A stretch of DNA of 64,000 bases. It comes from Heterobilharzia americana (taxonomy: Eukaryota; Platyhelminthes; Trematoda; Strigeidida; Schistosomatidae). Shown here piece by piece: positions 1-12,800 of the stretch. Under the pieces are notes generated by a model. It ran no database searches and was not told the DNA's origin. It saw nothing but the letters and a program-made list of their open reading frames with translations. Position 1 is the stretch's first letter, and every line of letters begins with the position of its first letter. The position numbers and the translations under genes are program-made. Location: assembly GCA_944470555.2 (NCBI GenBank), contig OX104131.1, positions 11,834,515 to 11,898,514 on the forward strand. Reading direction: 5' to 3'.

Positions 1-1045
1 GAACGATAAATGAGAACCGTAAAGCTACAATTTTACCAGTAATGTTGAAGCTGATGCTGTTTATATCATTTATTCGGATTATCGAAGGCCAAGCTGCAAA
101 AAAGTTGAAGGAAGTAATGTTATACAAAATAGGCAAGAAATTTAGCAAAGGCATTTTAAAAACAATAAGTGGACTTAGCAATCTTGTGCACACTCATGCA
201 GTAGACAATAAGTGACACCTATTGTGTGATGGCTAATGATAGTAGTTGATTGTCGAAACCTCGGTAGGTGGAGTGGCTATCGAACCTGTAACCGCCTGAA
301 TGAAAGTACGCCATACCTTAAAAACCGATGAGTCACAGCTCCATGAAGAATTGAACTCAGGTGTAGTACAAAATGCACGTATCAAAAGGCAAAAGTGAAG
401 GTAGGATAAATTAAAGACTAACAGAAAGACAAAATATGAGGAAGGGGAAGACCCGAGAAAACTATCTCATACAGCAGAAACTTATACTGGTAAAATAAGG
501 TAGAGCGAAAGCTAATCATAAGTAAAATTCCGTTTCAAAAATGCACGAAAAGAGACGACAGGAATATTCGCAGATATATATCAAAGAAGATATCCGTGTA
601 AAAAGCAACGACGAGAAGAAAATGCGAGTACAAAATGCAAGGGAGTTGAGAAGAAAAGGATATAAAAGTGAAGAGGAACATTGACGAATGAAAGATAACC
701 GCACAAACGGAGAACATGGGAATGCAGCAGTTAGAACTAAGACAACAAATAAAGCAGAATGGAAGGCTATTATGTGATCAAGAAGTGTTGGTGAATGAAG
801 TAAGTGTGGCACAAGGTGACCAAACAATTAGTTTACACGATAACGGAAATGAAGTCGGGCTGTTAGCTAGCATATCAGGGGCATTTGAATGCAAAACATT
901 AGTAGGAACTGCGATTCGATCGATGTCAGAGAGGAAGACAGAGAGTGAGTGTGCGAGTGTGTTTGTTGACTGCTGCACTGAGTGCGAGTACTGTATTGCT
1001 GCTGATGCAGGTTCAAACATATTTGTGACAGATGATGAGGCTGTG
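1..1045. other. unassigned, A/G-rich DNA left of the satellite
   Basis: No gene, RNA or known repeat is recognised here. The plus strand from about 360 to 720 is strongly A/G-rich. A 121-codon open frame runs 716-1,081 on the plus strand (starting MGMQQLELRQ), but it has no recognisable domain, signal peptide or paralogue in the window, so I do not call it a gene. It could be a decayed repeat or an unrecognised exon. Confidence 0.4.
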
Positions 1046-1210
1046 TCAGTATTTATCATTGTGGCAGCTGTTTGTGTATGACTGTAGATTTCGGTGTAAT
1101 CCTGCTTGTGCTAGCTTGCGTTTGCGAGTGTTTGTTTCCGTAGTCAAGATTGTGTGAGTGTGTTTATGTGTGTTGCCTTCATGTTTGGATGGGGGCGCGT
1201 GCGCCAACCT
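1046..1210 (+). repeat. degenerate fragment of the 1.3-kb satellite
   Basis: This stretch matches, with many substitutions, the part of the satellite unit around 1,885-1,960: a TGTTTGTGTATGA-like start, GATTTCGGTGTAATCCTG, then GCGAGTGTTTGTTT. It is separated from the ordered array by about 600 bp. It ends in GTGTTGCCTTCATGTTTGG, a string that recurs almost unchanged at about 18,945 on the other side of the array. It looks like an old satellite copy left at the array edge. Confidence 0.6.
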
Positions 1211-1798
1211 GCGCATGAGTGTCAATGCCAGTAGGAGTGCCAGCGTGATACAGTATGCAATTAGCGAGACAGCGTATAAGTGTGTCACTGAATTACAGCG
1301 AATTTATTTCCATGGAGGTTGGCTACATTCAATGCTACGAGCAGAACATTGTGGCGATGAAGCCGAAGATTGACTACATGAAAATGAGAATGATGATGAG
1401 CCGTGCTTTGAAAAACATAATCAGTAGGGAAGTGGAACAGTGGAATTGACTACATGTGGAGGAGAAGTGACAGATGAACGCCAACAAAATGTCTTGCATG
1501 GATTGTTCGAATGTATATAAACGGCAGGCATAAATATCATATATGTTCCCATGTCAACTAGTGGCAATAATGGAGATGCCAAATGCATGCATCAGTTTGA
1601 TGAAAACATAAGCATCCCTTTCAAATGCACGCCCTCCAGCAGGCGTCCAATGCTACCCTCGAAATTCACCGATTTTGCGTGGCACTGAATAACCCAGAAA
1701 TCGATTGCTTGTGAAAAAATAAGTAAGCTGATTGAATCAAAGATTAAGTGCGTGTGCGCGCATTAACGTGGACAGCCGCGCAGACAACCGACATAATA
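1211..1798. other. unassigned DNA between satellite fragment and array
   Basis: Nothing recognisable. Several short open frames overlap here, but none has a paralogue or motif. Confidence 0.3.
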
Positions 1799-2040
1799 AT
1801 GAAGGTGAGGCAGTTTGACGTATGTTTGTGACAGTTGTCGTGGTTGTGTGAGTGTTTGTGATTGTGATTGTGGGTGTTGTTTGTGTATGATTGTGGATTT
1901 CGGTGTGATCCTGGTTGTGGTTGGTTGTGTTTGCGAGTGTTTGTTTGCGTAGTCAGGTTTGTGTGTTGTGTTGGGGATTGTGTGAGAGCTGACGTGTGAA
2001 GGTGTGGTTGAGTGTTGGTGTGTGTGGATTTGCCTGTTCG

Positions 2041-2082
2041 TGTGTGGTTGTCATTGTGTGTGTGTGTGTGTGTGTGTGTGCG
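2041..2082 (+). repeat. GT dinucleotide run of the satellite unit (first example)
   Basis: A run of GT, about 20-28 nt in each unit, follows GTTGTCATT and precedes GCGGGCGTGTGCATC. Its length differs between units and explains part of the spacing variation. Equivalent runs occur once in every unit. Confidence 0.85.
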
Positions 2083-2679
2083 GGCGTGTGCATCTGTGTG
2101 CCACTTTGTAGCTGTTAGTTTTATTCACGGGTATGTGGAATGGAGTTGAGTTGTGTTGATTGGAGTGGAGTTGAGTTGAGTGGAGTGTATTGTGTTGATG
2201 CAGCTGAGTATTAACTCGACTTTTATTGGGATGATGCTGATGATGAAAATGACGTTGTTTGGTTTGGTTCGGTGTAAAGACATTGAAGCAGTCATGTGGA
2301 GATTTGCAAATGTGTGGATGTGGAGGATGAGTGAGATATGGGATGTGGGTTGTGATTTGTGTTTCGTGTTGGATTGTTTGTGTTTGATGATTGTTGATTT
2401 GGAGTGTGTGATGGAGTGGAGTGAGTCAGCAGGCGTGGGAATTGGACGGATGAGATATGAGGTGTGTATTGTTAGTTGGTTGGTGTGTGGAGGTGGTAAT
2501 GGAAAAGACGACTGTGTGAATTGACTCACCTGATGTTTCGGATTGAGGCGTGGTTGGGGTGGGCGCATCACTGGCATTTGTCTGCACGAGGGATCTGTTC
2601 GAGAGATCTTGGCTTGCTGCTGTGTGAGGGGTGAAAGGCGAAAGGGAGTGTAGAATGAGAATCTGTCAGCAATGAATGT

Positions 2680-2791
2680 TCAGATGAGATGAGATGAGAT
2701 GAGATGAGATGAGATGAGATGTGATGAGGTGAGTTGATGTGAGGTGCGGCGATTCGATGCGATGCGATTCGATGCGATGCGATGCGATGCA
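2680..2791 (+). repeat. GATGA and GATGC pentamer tracts of the satellite unit (first example)
   Basis: A run of GATGA pentamers is followed, after GTGATGAGGTGAGTTGATG, by GATGC pentamers. The GATGC tract exists in a long form with a second GATTC pentamer (near 2,747, 5,340, 7,935, 10,528, 13,126) and a short form without it (near 4,043, 6,651, 9,240, 11,829, 14,425). The forms alternate strictly along the array. Confidence 0.9.
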
Positions 2792-5700
2792 GTGCAATGC
2801 CAGGTGATGTGTGCATGACTTGGATGGATATGCACAGCAAGCATAAGCATGAAGTGTATTTGCGTGTTAACTGGTTGTAATAGAGGTGGTGGTGACGCTG
2901 GGAATGTTGCAACAGGATGTGTCACATTGATTGTGGCTGTGTGGTTCCGTCTGCTAGTGTATTTCATGGTGTCTGTGTGTGCGAGTCTTCTTGATATTGA
3001 GTGAGTGTGTGGGGCATTGAATGAATGATCGATTGATTGGTTGATTGACTGTGTGTAAGTGTGTTTGTGTTGATGGTTGCGTTGTGCGTGTGTATTGTAA
3101 TGACGGGGAGGCAGTTTGACGTATGTTTGTGACAGTTGTCGTGGTTGTGTGAGTGTTTGTGATTGTGATTGTGGGTGTTGTTTGTGTATGATTGTGGATT
3201 TCGGTGTGATCCTGGTTGTGGTTGGTTGTGTTTGCGAGTGTTTGTTTGCGTAGTCAGGTTTGTGTGTTGTGTTGGGATTGTGTGAGAGCTGACGTGTGAA
3301 GGTGTGGTTGAGTGTTGGTGTGTGTGGATTTGCCTGTTCGTGTGTGGTTGTCATTGTGTGTGTGTGTGTGTGTGTGTGCGGGCGTGTGCATCTGTGTGCC
3401 ACTTTGTAGCTGTTAGTTTTATTCACGGGTATGTGGAATGGAGTTGAGTTGTGTTGATTGGAGTGGAGTTGAGTTGAGTGGAGTGTATTGTGTTGATGCA
3501 GCTGAGTATTAACTCGACTTTTATTGGGATGATGCTGATGATGAAAATGACGTTGTTTGGTTTGGTTCGGTGTAAAGACATTGAAGCAGTCATGTGGAGA
3601 TTTGCAAATGTGTGGATGTGGAGGATGAGTGAGATATGGGATGTGGGTTGTGATTTGTGTTTCGTGTTGGATTGTTTGTGTTTGATGATTGTTGATTTGG
3701 AGTGTGTGATGGAGTGGAGTGAGTCAGCAGGCGTGGGAATTGGACGGATGAGATATGAGGTGTGTATTGTTAGTTGGTTGGTGTGTGGAGGTGGTAATGG
3801 AAAAGACGACTGTGTGAATTGACTCACCTGATGTTTCGGATTGAGGCGTGGTTGGGGTGGGCGCATCACTGGCATTTGTCTGCACGAGGGATCTGTTCGA
3901 GAGATCTTGGCTTGCTGCTGTGTGAGGGGTGAAAGGCGAAAGGGAGTGTAGAATGAGAATCTGTCAGCAATGAATGTTCAGATGAGATGAGATGAGATGA
4001 GATGAGATGAGATGTGATGAGGTGAGTTGATGTGAGGTGCGGCGATTCGATGCGATGCGATGCGATGCAGTGCAATGCCAGGTGATGTGTGCATGACTTG
4101 GATGGATATGCACAGCAAGCATAAGCATGAAGTGTATTTGCGTGTTAACTGGTTGTAATAGAGGTGGTGGTGACGCTGGGAATGTTGCAACAGGATGTGT
4201 CACATTGATTGTGGCTGTGTGGTTCCGTCTGCTAGTGTATTTCATGGTGTCTGTGTGTGCGAGTCTTCTTGATATTGAGTGAGTGTGTGGGGCATTGAAT
4301 GAATGATCGATTGATTGGTTGATTGACTGTGTGTAAGTGTGTTTGTGTTGATGGTTGCGTTGTGCGTGTGTATTGTAATGACGGGGAGGCAGTTTGACGT
4401 ATGTTTGTGACAGTTGTCGTGGTTGTGTGAGTGTTTGTGATTGTGATTGTGGGTGTTGTTTGTGTATGATTGTGGATTTCGGTGTGATCCTGGTTGTGGT
4501 TGGTTGTGTTTGCGAGTGTTTGTTTGCGTAGTCAGGTTTGTGTGTTGTGTTGGGGATTGTGTGAGAGCTGACGTGTGAAGGTGTGGTTGAGTGTTGGTGT
4601 GTGTGGATTTGCCTGTTCGTGTGTGGTTGTCATTGTGTGTGTGTGTGTGTGTGTGTGCGGGCGTGTGCATCTGTGTGCCACTTTGTAGCTGTTAGTTTTA
4701 TTCACGGGTATGTGGAATGGAGTTGAGTTGTGTTGATTGGAGTGGAGTTGAGTTGAGTGGAGTGTATTGTGTTGATGCAGCTGAGTATTAACTCGACTTT
4801 TATTGGGATGATGCTGATGATGAAAATGACGTTGTTTGGTTTGGTTCGGTGTAAAGACATTGAAGCAGTCATGTGGAGATTTGCAAATGTGTGGATGTGG
4901 AGGATGAGTGAGATATGGGATGTGGGTTGTGATTTGTGTTTCGTGTTGGATTGTTTGTGTTTGATGATTGTTGATTTGGAGTGTGTGATGGAGTGGAGTG
5001 AGTCAGCAGGCGTGGGAATTGGACGGATGAGATATGAGGTGTGTATTGTTAGTTGGTTGGTGTGTGGAGGTGGTAATGGAAAAGACGACTGTGTGAATTG
5101 ACTCACCTGATGTTTCGGATTGAGGCGTGGTTGGGGTGGGCGCATCACTGGCATTTGTCTGCACGAGGGATCTGTTCGAGAGATCTTGGCTTGCTGCTGT
5201 GTGAGGGGTGAAAGGCGAAAGGGAGTGTAGAATGAGAATCTGTCAGCAATGAATGTTCAGATGAGATGAGATGAGATGAGATGAGATGAGATGAGATGAG
5301 ATGAGATGAGATGTGATGAGGTGAGTTGATGTGAGGTGCGGCGATTCGATGCGATGCGATTCGATGCGATGCGATGCGATGCAGTGCAATGCCAGGTGAT
5401 GTGTGCATGACTTGGATGGATATGCACAGCAAGCATAAGCATGAAGTGTATTTGCGTGTTAACTGGTTGTAATAGAGGTGGTGGTGACGCTGGGAATGTT
5501 GCAACAGGATGTGTCACATTGATTGTGGCTGTGTGGTTCCGTCTGCTAGTGTATTTCATGGTGTCTGTGTGTGCGAGTCTTCTTGATATTGAGTGAGTGT
5601 GTGGGGCATTGAATGAATGATCGATTGATTGGTTGATTGACTGTGTGTAAGTGTGTTTGTGTTGATGGTTGCGTTGTGCGTGTGTATTGTAATGACGGGG

Positions 5701-8700
5701 AGGCAGTTTGACGTATGTTTGTGACAGTTGTCGTGGTTGTGTGAGTGTTTGTGATTGTGATTGTGGGTGTTGTTTGTGTATGATTGTGGATTTCGGTGTG
5801 ATCCTGGTTGTGGTTGGTTGTGTTTGCGAGTGTTTGTTTGCGTAGTCAGGTTTGTGTGTTGTGTTGGAGATTGTGTGAGAGCTGACGTGTGAAGGTGTGG
5901 TTGAGTGTTGGTGTGTGTGGATTTGCCTGTTCGTGTGTGGTTGTCATTTGTGTGTGTGTGTGTGTGTGTGTGCGGGCGTGTGCATCTGTGTGCCACTTTG
6001 TAGCTGTTAGTTTTATTCACGGGTATGTGGAATGGAGTTGAGTTGTGTTGATTGGAGTGGAGTTGAGTTGAGTGGAGTGTATTGTGTTGATGCAGCTGAG
6101 TATTAACTCGACTTTTATTGGGATGATGCTGATGATGAAAATGACGTTGTTTGGTTTGGTTCGGTGTAAAGACATTGAAGCAGTCATGTGGAGATTTGCA
6201 AATGTGTGGATGTGGAGGATGAGTGAGATATGGGATGTGGGTTGTGATTTGTGTTTCGTGTTGGATTGTTTGTGTTTGATGATTGTTGATTTGGAGTGTG
6301 TGATGGAGTGGAGTGAGTCAGCAGGCGTGGGAATTGGACGGATGAGATATGAGGTGTGTATTGTTAGTTGGTTGGTGTGTGGAGGTGGTAATGGAAAAGA
6401 CGACTGTGTGAATTGACTCACCTGATGTTTCGGATTGAGGCGTGGTTGGGGTGGGCGCATCACTGGCATTTGTCTGCACGAGGGATCTGTTCGAGAGATC
6501 TTGGCTTGCTGCTGTGTGAGGGGTGAAAGGCGAAAGGGAGTGTAGAATGAGAATCTGTCAGCAATGAATGTTCAGATGAGATGAGATGAGATGAGATGAG
6601 ATGAGATGAGATGAGATGAGATGTGATGAGGTGAGTTGATGTGAGGTGCGGCGATTCGATGCGATGCGATGCGATGCAGTGCAATGCCAGGTGATGTGTG
6701 CATGACTTGGATGGATATGCACAGCAAGCATAAGCATGAAGTGTATTTGCGTGTTAACTGGTTGTAATAGAGGTGGTGGTGACGCTGGGAATGTTGCAAC
6801 AGGATGTGTCACATTGATTGTGGCTGTGTGGTTCCGTCTGCTAGTGTATTTCATGGTGTCTGTGTGTGCGAGTCTTCTTGATATTGAGTGAGTGTGTGGG
6901 GCATTGAATGAATGATCGATTGATTGGTTGATTGACTGTGTGTAAGTGTGTTTGTGTTGATGGTTGCGTTGTGCGTGTGTATTGTAATGACGGGGAGGCA
7001 GTTTGACGTATGTTTGTGACAGTTGTCGTGGTTGTGTGAGTGTTTGTGATTGTGATTGTGGGTGTTGTTTGTGTATGATTGTGGATTTCGGTGTGATCCT
7101 GGTTGTGGTTGGTTGTGTTTGCGAGTGTTTGTTTGCGTAGTCAGGTTTGTGTGTTGTGTTGGGGATTGTGTGAGAGCTGACGTGTGAAGGTGTGGTTGAG
7201 TGTTGGTGTGTGTGGATTTGCCTGTTCGTGTGTGGTTGTCATTGTGTGTGTGTGTGTGTGTGTGTGCGGGCGTGTGCATCTGTGTGCCACTTTGTAGCTG
7301 TTAGTTTTATTCACGGGTATGTGGAATGGAGTTGAGTTGTGTTGATTGGAGTGGAGTTGAGTTGAGTGGAGTGTATTGTGTTGATGCAGCTGAGTATTAA
7401 CTCGACTTTTATTGGGATGATGCTGATGATGAAAATGACGTTGTTTGGTTTGGTTCGGTGTAAAGACATTGAAGCAGTCATGTGGAGATTTGCAAATGTG
7501 TGGATGTGGAGGATGAGTGAGATATGGGATGTGGGTTGTGATTTGTGTTTCGTGTTGGATTGTTTGTGTTTGATGATTGTTGATTTGGAGTGTGTGATGG
7601 AGTGGAGTGAGTCAGCAGGCGTGGGAATTGGACGGATGAGATATGAGGTGTGTATTGTTAGTTGGTTGGTGTGTGGAGGTGGTAATGGAAAAGACGACTG
7701 TGTGAATTGACTCACCTGATGTTTCGGATTGAGGCGTGGTTGGGGTGGGCGCATCACTGGCATTTGTCTGCACGAGGGATCTGTTCGAGAGATCTTGGCT
7801 TGCTGCTGTGTGAGGGGTGAAAGGCGAAAGGGAGTGTAGAATGAGAATCTGTCAGCAATGAATGTTCAGATGAGATGAGATGAGATGAGATGAGATGAGA
7901 TGAGATGTGATGAGGTGAGTTGATGTGAGGTGCGGCGATTCGATGCGATGCGATTCGATGCGATGCGATGCGATGCAGTGCAATGCCAGGTGATGTGTGC
8001 ATGACTTGGATGGATATGCACAGCAAGCATAAGCATGAAGTGTATTTGCGTGTTAACTGGTTGTAATAGAGGTGGTGGTGACGCTGGGAATGTTGCAACA
8101 GGATGTGTCACATTGATTGTGGCTGTGTGGTTCCGTCTGCTAGTGTATTTCATGGTGTCTGTGTGTGCGAGTCTTCTTGATATTGAGTGAGTGTGTGGGG
8201 CATTGAATGAATGATCGATTGATTGGTTGATTGACTGTGTGTAAGTGTGTTTGTGTTGATGGTTGCGTTGTGCGTGTGTATTGTAATGACGGGGAGGCAG
8301 TTTGACGTATGTTTGTGACAGTTGTCGTGGTTGTGTGAGTGTTTGTGATTGTGATTGTGGGTGTTGTTTGTGTATGATTGTGGATTTCGGTGTGATCCTG
8401 GTTGTGGTTGGTTGTGTTTGCGAGTGTTTGTTTGCGTAGTCAGGTTTGTGTGTTGTGTTGGGGATTGTGTGAGAGCTGACGTGTGAAGGTGTGGTTGAGT
8501 GTTGGTGTGTGTGGATTTGCCTGTTCGTGTGTGGTTGTCATTGTGTGTGTGTGTGTGTGTGTGTGCGGGCGTGTGCATCTGTGTGCCACTTTGTAGCTGT
8601 TAGTTTTATTCACGGGTATGTGGAATGGAGTTGAGTTGTGTTGATTGGAGTGGAGTTGAGTTGAGTGGAGTGTATTGTGTTGATGCAGCTGAGTATTAAC

Positions 8701-9829
8701 TCGACTTTTATTGGGATGATGCTGATGATGAAAATGACGTTGTTTGGTTTGGTTCGGTGTAAAGACATTGAAGCAGTCATGTGGAGATTTGCAAATGTGT
8801 GGATGTGGAGGATGAGTGAGATATGGGATGTGGGTTGTGATTTGTGTTTCGTGTTGGATTGTTTGTGTTTGATGATTGTTGATTTGGAGTGTGTGATGGA
8901 GTGGAGTGAGTCAGCAGGCGTGGGAATTGGACGGATGAGATATGAGGTGTGTATTGTTAGTTGGTTGGTGTGTGGAGGTGGTAATGGAAAAGACGACTGT
9001 GTGAATTGACTCACCTGATGTTTCGGATTGAGGCGTGGTTGGGGTGGGCGCATCACTGGCATTTGTCTGCACGAGGGATCTGTTCGAGAGATCTTGGCTT
9101 GCTGCTGTGTGAGGGGTGAAAGGCGAAAGGGAGTGTAGAATGAGAATCTGTCAGCAATGAATGTTCAGATGAGATGAGATGAGATGAGATGAGATGAGAT
9201 GAGATGAGATGTGATGAGGTGAGTTGATGTGAGGTGCGGCGATTCGATGCGATGCGATGCGATGCAGTGCAATGCCAGGTGATGTGTGCATGACTTGGAT
9301 GGATATGCACAGCAAGCATAAGCATGAAGTGTATTTGCGTGTTAACTGGTTGTAATAGAGGTGGTGGTGACGCTGGGAATGTTGCAACAGGATGTGTCAC
9401 ATTGATTGTGGCTGTGTGGTTCCGTCTGCTAGTGTATTTCATGGTGTCTGTGTGTGCGAGTCTTCTTGATATTGAGTGAGTGTGTGGGGCATTGAATGAA
9501 TGATCGATTGATTGGTTGATTGACTGTGTGTAAGTGTGTTTGTGTTGATGGTTGCGTTGTGCGTGTGTATTGTAATGACGGGGAGGCAGTTTGACGTATG
9601 TTTGTGACAGTTGTCGTGGTTGTGTGAGTGTTTGTGATTGTGATTGTGGGTGTTGTTTGTGTATGATTGTGGATTTCGGTGTGATCCTGGTTGTGGTTGG
9701 TTGTGTTTGCGAGTGTTTGTTTGCGTAGTCAGGTTTGTGTGTTGTGTTGGGGATTGTGTGAGAGCTGACGTGTGAAGGTGTGGTTGAGTGTTGGTGTGTG
9801 TGGATTTGCCTGTTCGTGTGTGGTTGTCA

Positions 9830-9860
<31 letters not shown>

Positions 9861-12800
9861 GGCGTGTGCATCTGTGTGCCACTTTGTAGCTGTTAGTTTT
9901 ATTCACGGGTATGTGGAATGGAGTTGAGTTGTGTTGATTGGAGTGGAGTTGAGTTGAGTGGAGTGTATTGTGTTGATGCAGCTGAGTATTAACTCGACTT
10001 TTATTGGGATGATGCTGATGATGAAAATGACGTTGTTTGGTTTGGTTCGGTGTAAAGACATTGAAGCAGTCATGTGGAGATTTGCAAATGTGTGGATGTG
10101 GAGGATGAGTGAGATATGGGATGTGGGTTGTGATTTGTGTTTCGTGTTGGATTGTTTGTGTTTGATGATTGTTGATTTGGAGTGTGTGATGGAGTGGAGT
10201 GAGTCAGCAGGCGTGGGAATTGGACGGATGAGATATGAGGTGTGTATTGTTAGTTGGTTGGTGTGTGGAGGTGGTAATGGAAAAGACGACTGTGTGAATT
10301 GACTCACCTGATGTTTCGGATTGAGGCGTGGTTGGGGTGGGCGCATCACTGGCATTTGTCTGCACGAGGGATCTGTTCGAGAGATCTTGGCTTGCTGCTG
10401 TGTGAGGGGTGAAAGGCGAAAGGGAGTGTAGAATGAGAATCTGTCAGCAATGAATGTTCAGATGAGATGAGATGAGATGAGATGAGATGAGATGAGATGT
10501 GATGAGGTGAGTTGATGTGAGGTGCGGCGATTCGATGCGATGCGATTCGATGCGATGCGATGCGATGCAGTGCAATGCCAGGTGATGTGTGCATGACTTG
10601 GATGGATATGCACAGCAAGCATAAGCATGAAGTGTATTTGCGTGTTAACTGGTTGTAATAGAGGTGGTGGTGACGCTGGGAATGTTGCAACAGGATGTGT
10701 CACATTGATTGTGGCTGTGTGGTTCCGTCTGCTAGTGTATTTCATGGTGTCTGTGTGTGCGAGTCTTCTTGATATTGAGTGAGTGTGTGGGGCATTGAAT
10801 GAATGATCGATTGATTGGTTGATTGACTGTGTGTAAGTGTGTTTGTGTTGATGGTTGCGTTGTGCGTGTGTATTGTAATGACGGGGAGGCAGTTTGACGT
10901 ATGTTTGTGACAGTTGTCGTGGTTGTGTGAGTGTTTGTGATTGTGATTGTGGGTGTTGTTTGTGTATGATTGTGGATTTCGGTGTGATCCTGGTTGTGGT
11001 TGGTTGTGTTTGCGAGTGTTTGTTTGCGTAGTCAGGTTTGTGTGTTGTGTTGGGGATTGTGTGAGAGCTGACGTGTGAAGGTGTGGTTGAGTGTTGGTGT
11101 GTGTGGATTTGCCTGTTCGTGTGTGGTTGTCATTGTGTGTGTGTGTGTGTGTGTGTGTGCGGGCGTGTGCATCTGTGTGCCACTTTGTAGCTGTTAGTTT
11201 TATTCACGGGTATGTGGAATGGAGTTGAGTTGTGTTGATTGGAGTGGAGTTGAGTTGAGTGGAGTGTATTGTGTTGATGCAGCTGAGTATTAACTCGACT
11301 TTTATTGGGATGATGCTGATGATGAAAATGACGTTGTTTGGTTTGGTTCGGTGTAAAGACATTGAAGCAGTCATGTGGAGATTTGCAAATGTGTGGATGT
11401 GGAGGATGAGTGAGATATGGGATGTGGGTTGTGATTTGTGTTTCGTGTTGGATTGTTTGTGTTTGATGATTGTTGATTTGGAGTGTGTGATGGAGTGGAG
11501 TGAGTCAGCAGGCGTGGGAATTGGACGGATGAGATATGAGGTGTGTATTGTTAGTTGGTTGGTGTGTGGAGGTGGTAATGGAAAAGACGACTGTGTGAAT
11601 TGACTCACCTGATGTTTCGGATTGAGGCGTGGTTGGGGTGGGCGCATCACTGGCATTTGTCTGCACGAGGGATCTGTTCGAGAGATCTTGGCTTGCTGCT
11701 GTGTGAGGGGTGAAAGGCGAAAGGGAGTGTAGAATGAGAATCTGTCAGCAATGAATGTTCAGATGAGATGAGATGAGATGAGATGAGATGAGATGAGATG
11801 TGATGAGGTGAGTTGATGTGAGGTGCGGCGATTCGATGCGATGCGATGCGATGCGATGCAGTGCAATGCCAGGTGATGTGTGCATGACTTGGATGGATAT
11901 GCACAGCAAGCATAAGCATGAAGTGTATTTGCGTGTTAACTGGTTGTAATAGAGGTGGTGGTGACGCTGGGAATGTTGCAACAGGATGTGTCACATTGAT
12001 TGTGGCTGTGTGGTTCCGTCTGCTAGTGTATTTCATGGTGTCTGTGTGTGCGAGTCTTCTTGATATTGAGTGAGTGTGTGGGGCATTGAATGAATGATCG
12101 ATTGATTGGTTGATTGACTGTGTGTAAGTGTGTTTGTGTTGATGGTTGCGTTGTGCGTGTGTATTGTAATGACGGGGAGGCAGTTTGACGTATGTTTGTG
12201 ACAGTTGTCGTGGTTGTGTGAGTGTTTGTGATTGTGATTGTGGGTGTTGTTTGTGTATGATTGTGGATTTCGGTGTGATCCTGGTTGTGGTTGGTTGTGT
12301 TTGCGAGTGTTTGTTTGCGTAGTCAGGTTTGTGTGTTGTGTTGGGGATTGTGTGAGAGCTGACGTGTGAAGGTGTGGTTGAGTGTTGGTGTGTGTGGATT
12401 TGCCTGTTCGTGTGTGGTTGTCATTGTGTGTGTGTGTGTGTGTGTGTGTGCGGGCGTGTGCATCTGTGTGCCACTTTGTAGCTGTTAGTTTTATTCACGG
12501 GTATGTGGAATGGAGTTGAGTTGTGTTGATTGGAGTGGAGTTGAGTTGAGTGGAGTGTATTGTGTTGATGCAGCTGAGTATTAACTCGACTTTTATTGGG
12601 ATGATGCTGATGATGAAAATGACGTTGTTTGGTTTGGTTCGGTGTAAAGACATTGAAGCAGTCATGTGGAGATTTGCAAATGTGTGGATGTGGAGGATGA
12701 GTGAGATATGGGATGTGGGTTGTGATTTGTGTTTCGTGTTGGATTGTTTGTGTTTGATGATTGTTGATTTGGAGTGTGTGATGGAGTGGAGTGAGTCAGC

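Noticed and set aside
716..1081. 121-codon plus-strand frame near the left end
   Set aside because: No recognisable motif, overlaps a long antisense frame and runs into a satellite fragment.
2125..2577. 150-codon minus frame and nested 114-codon plus frame in each satellite unit
   Set aside because: They are open because the plus strand is C-poor, and identical in all copies because the array is homogenised. No start context, domain or codon signature supports genes.
2680..3426. Long minus-strand frame rich in His/Ser repeats
   Set aside because: It is a translation of pentamer and GT repeats, and its length changes with repeat number.
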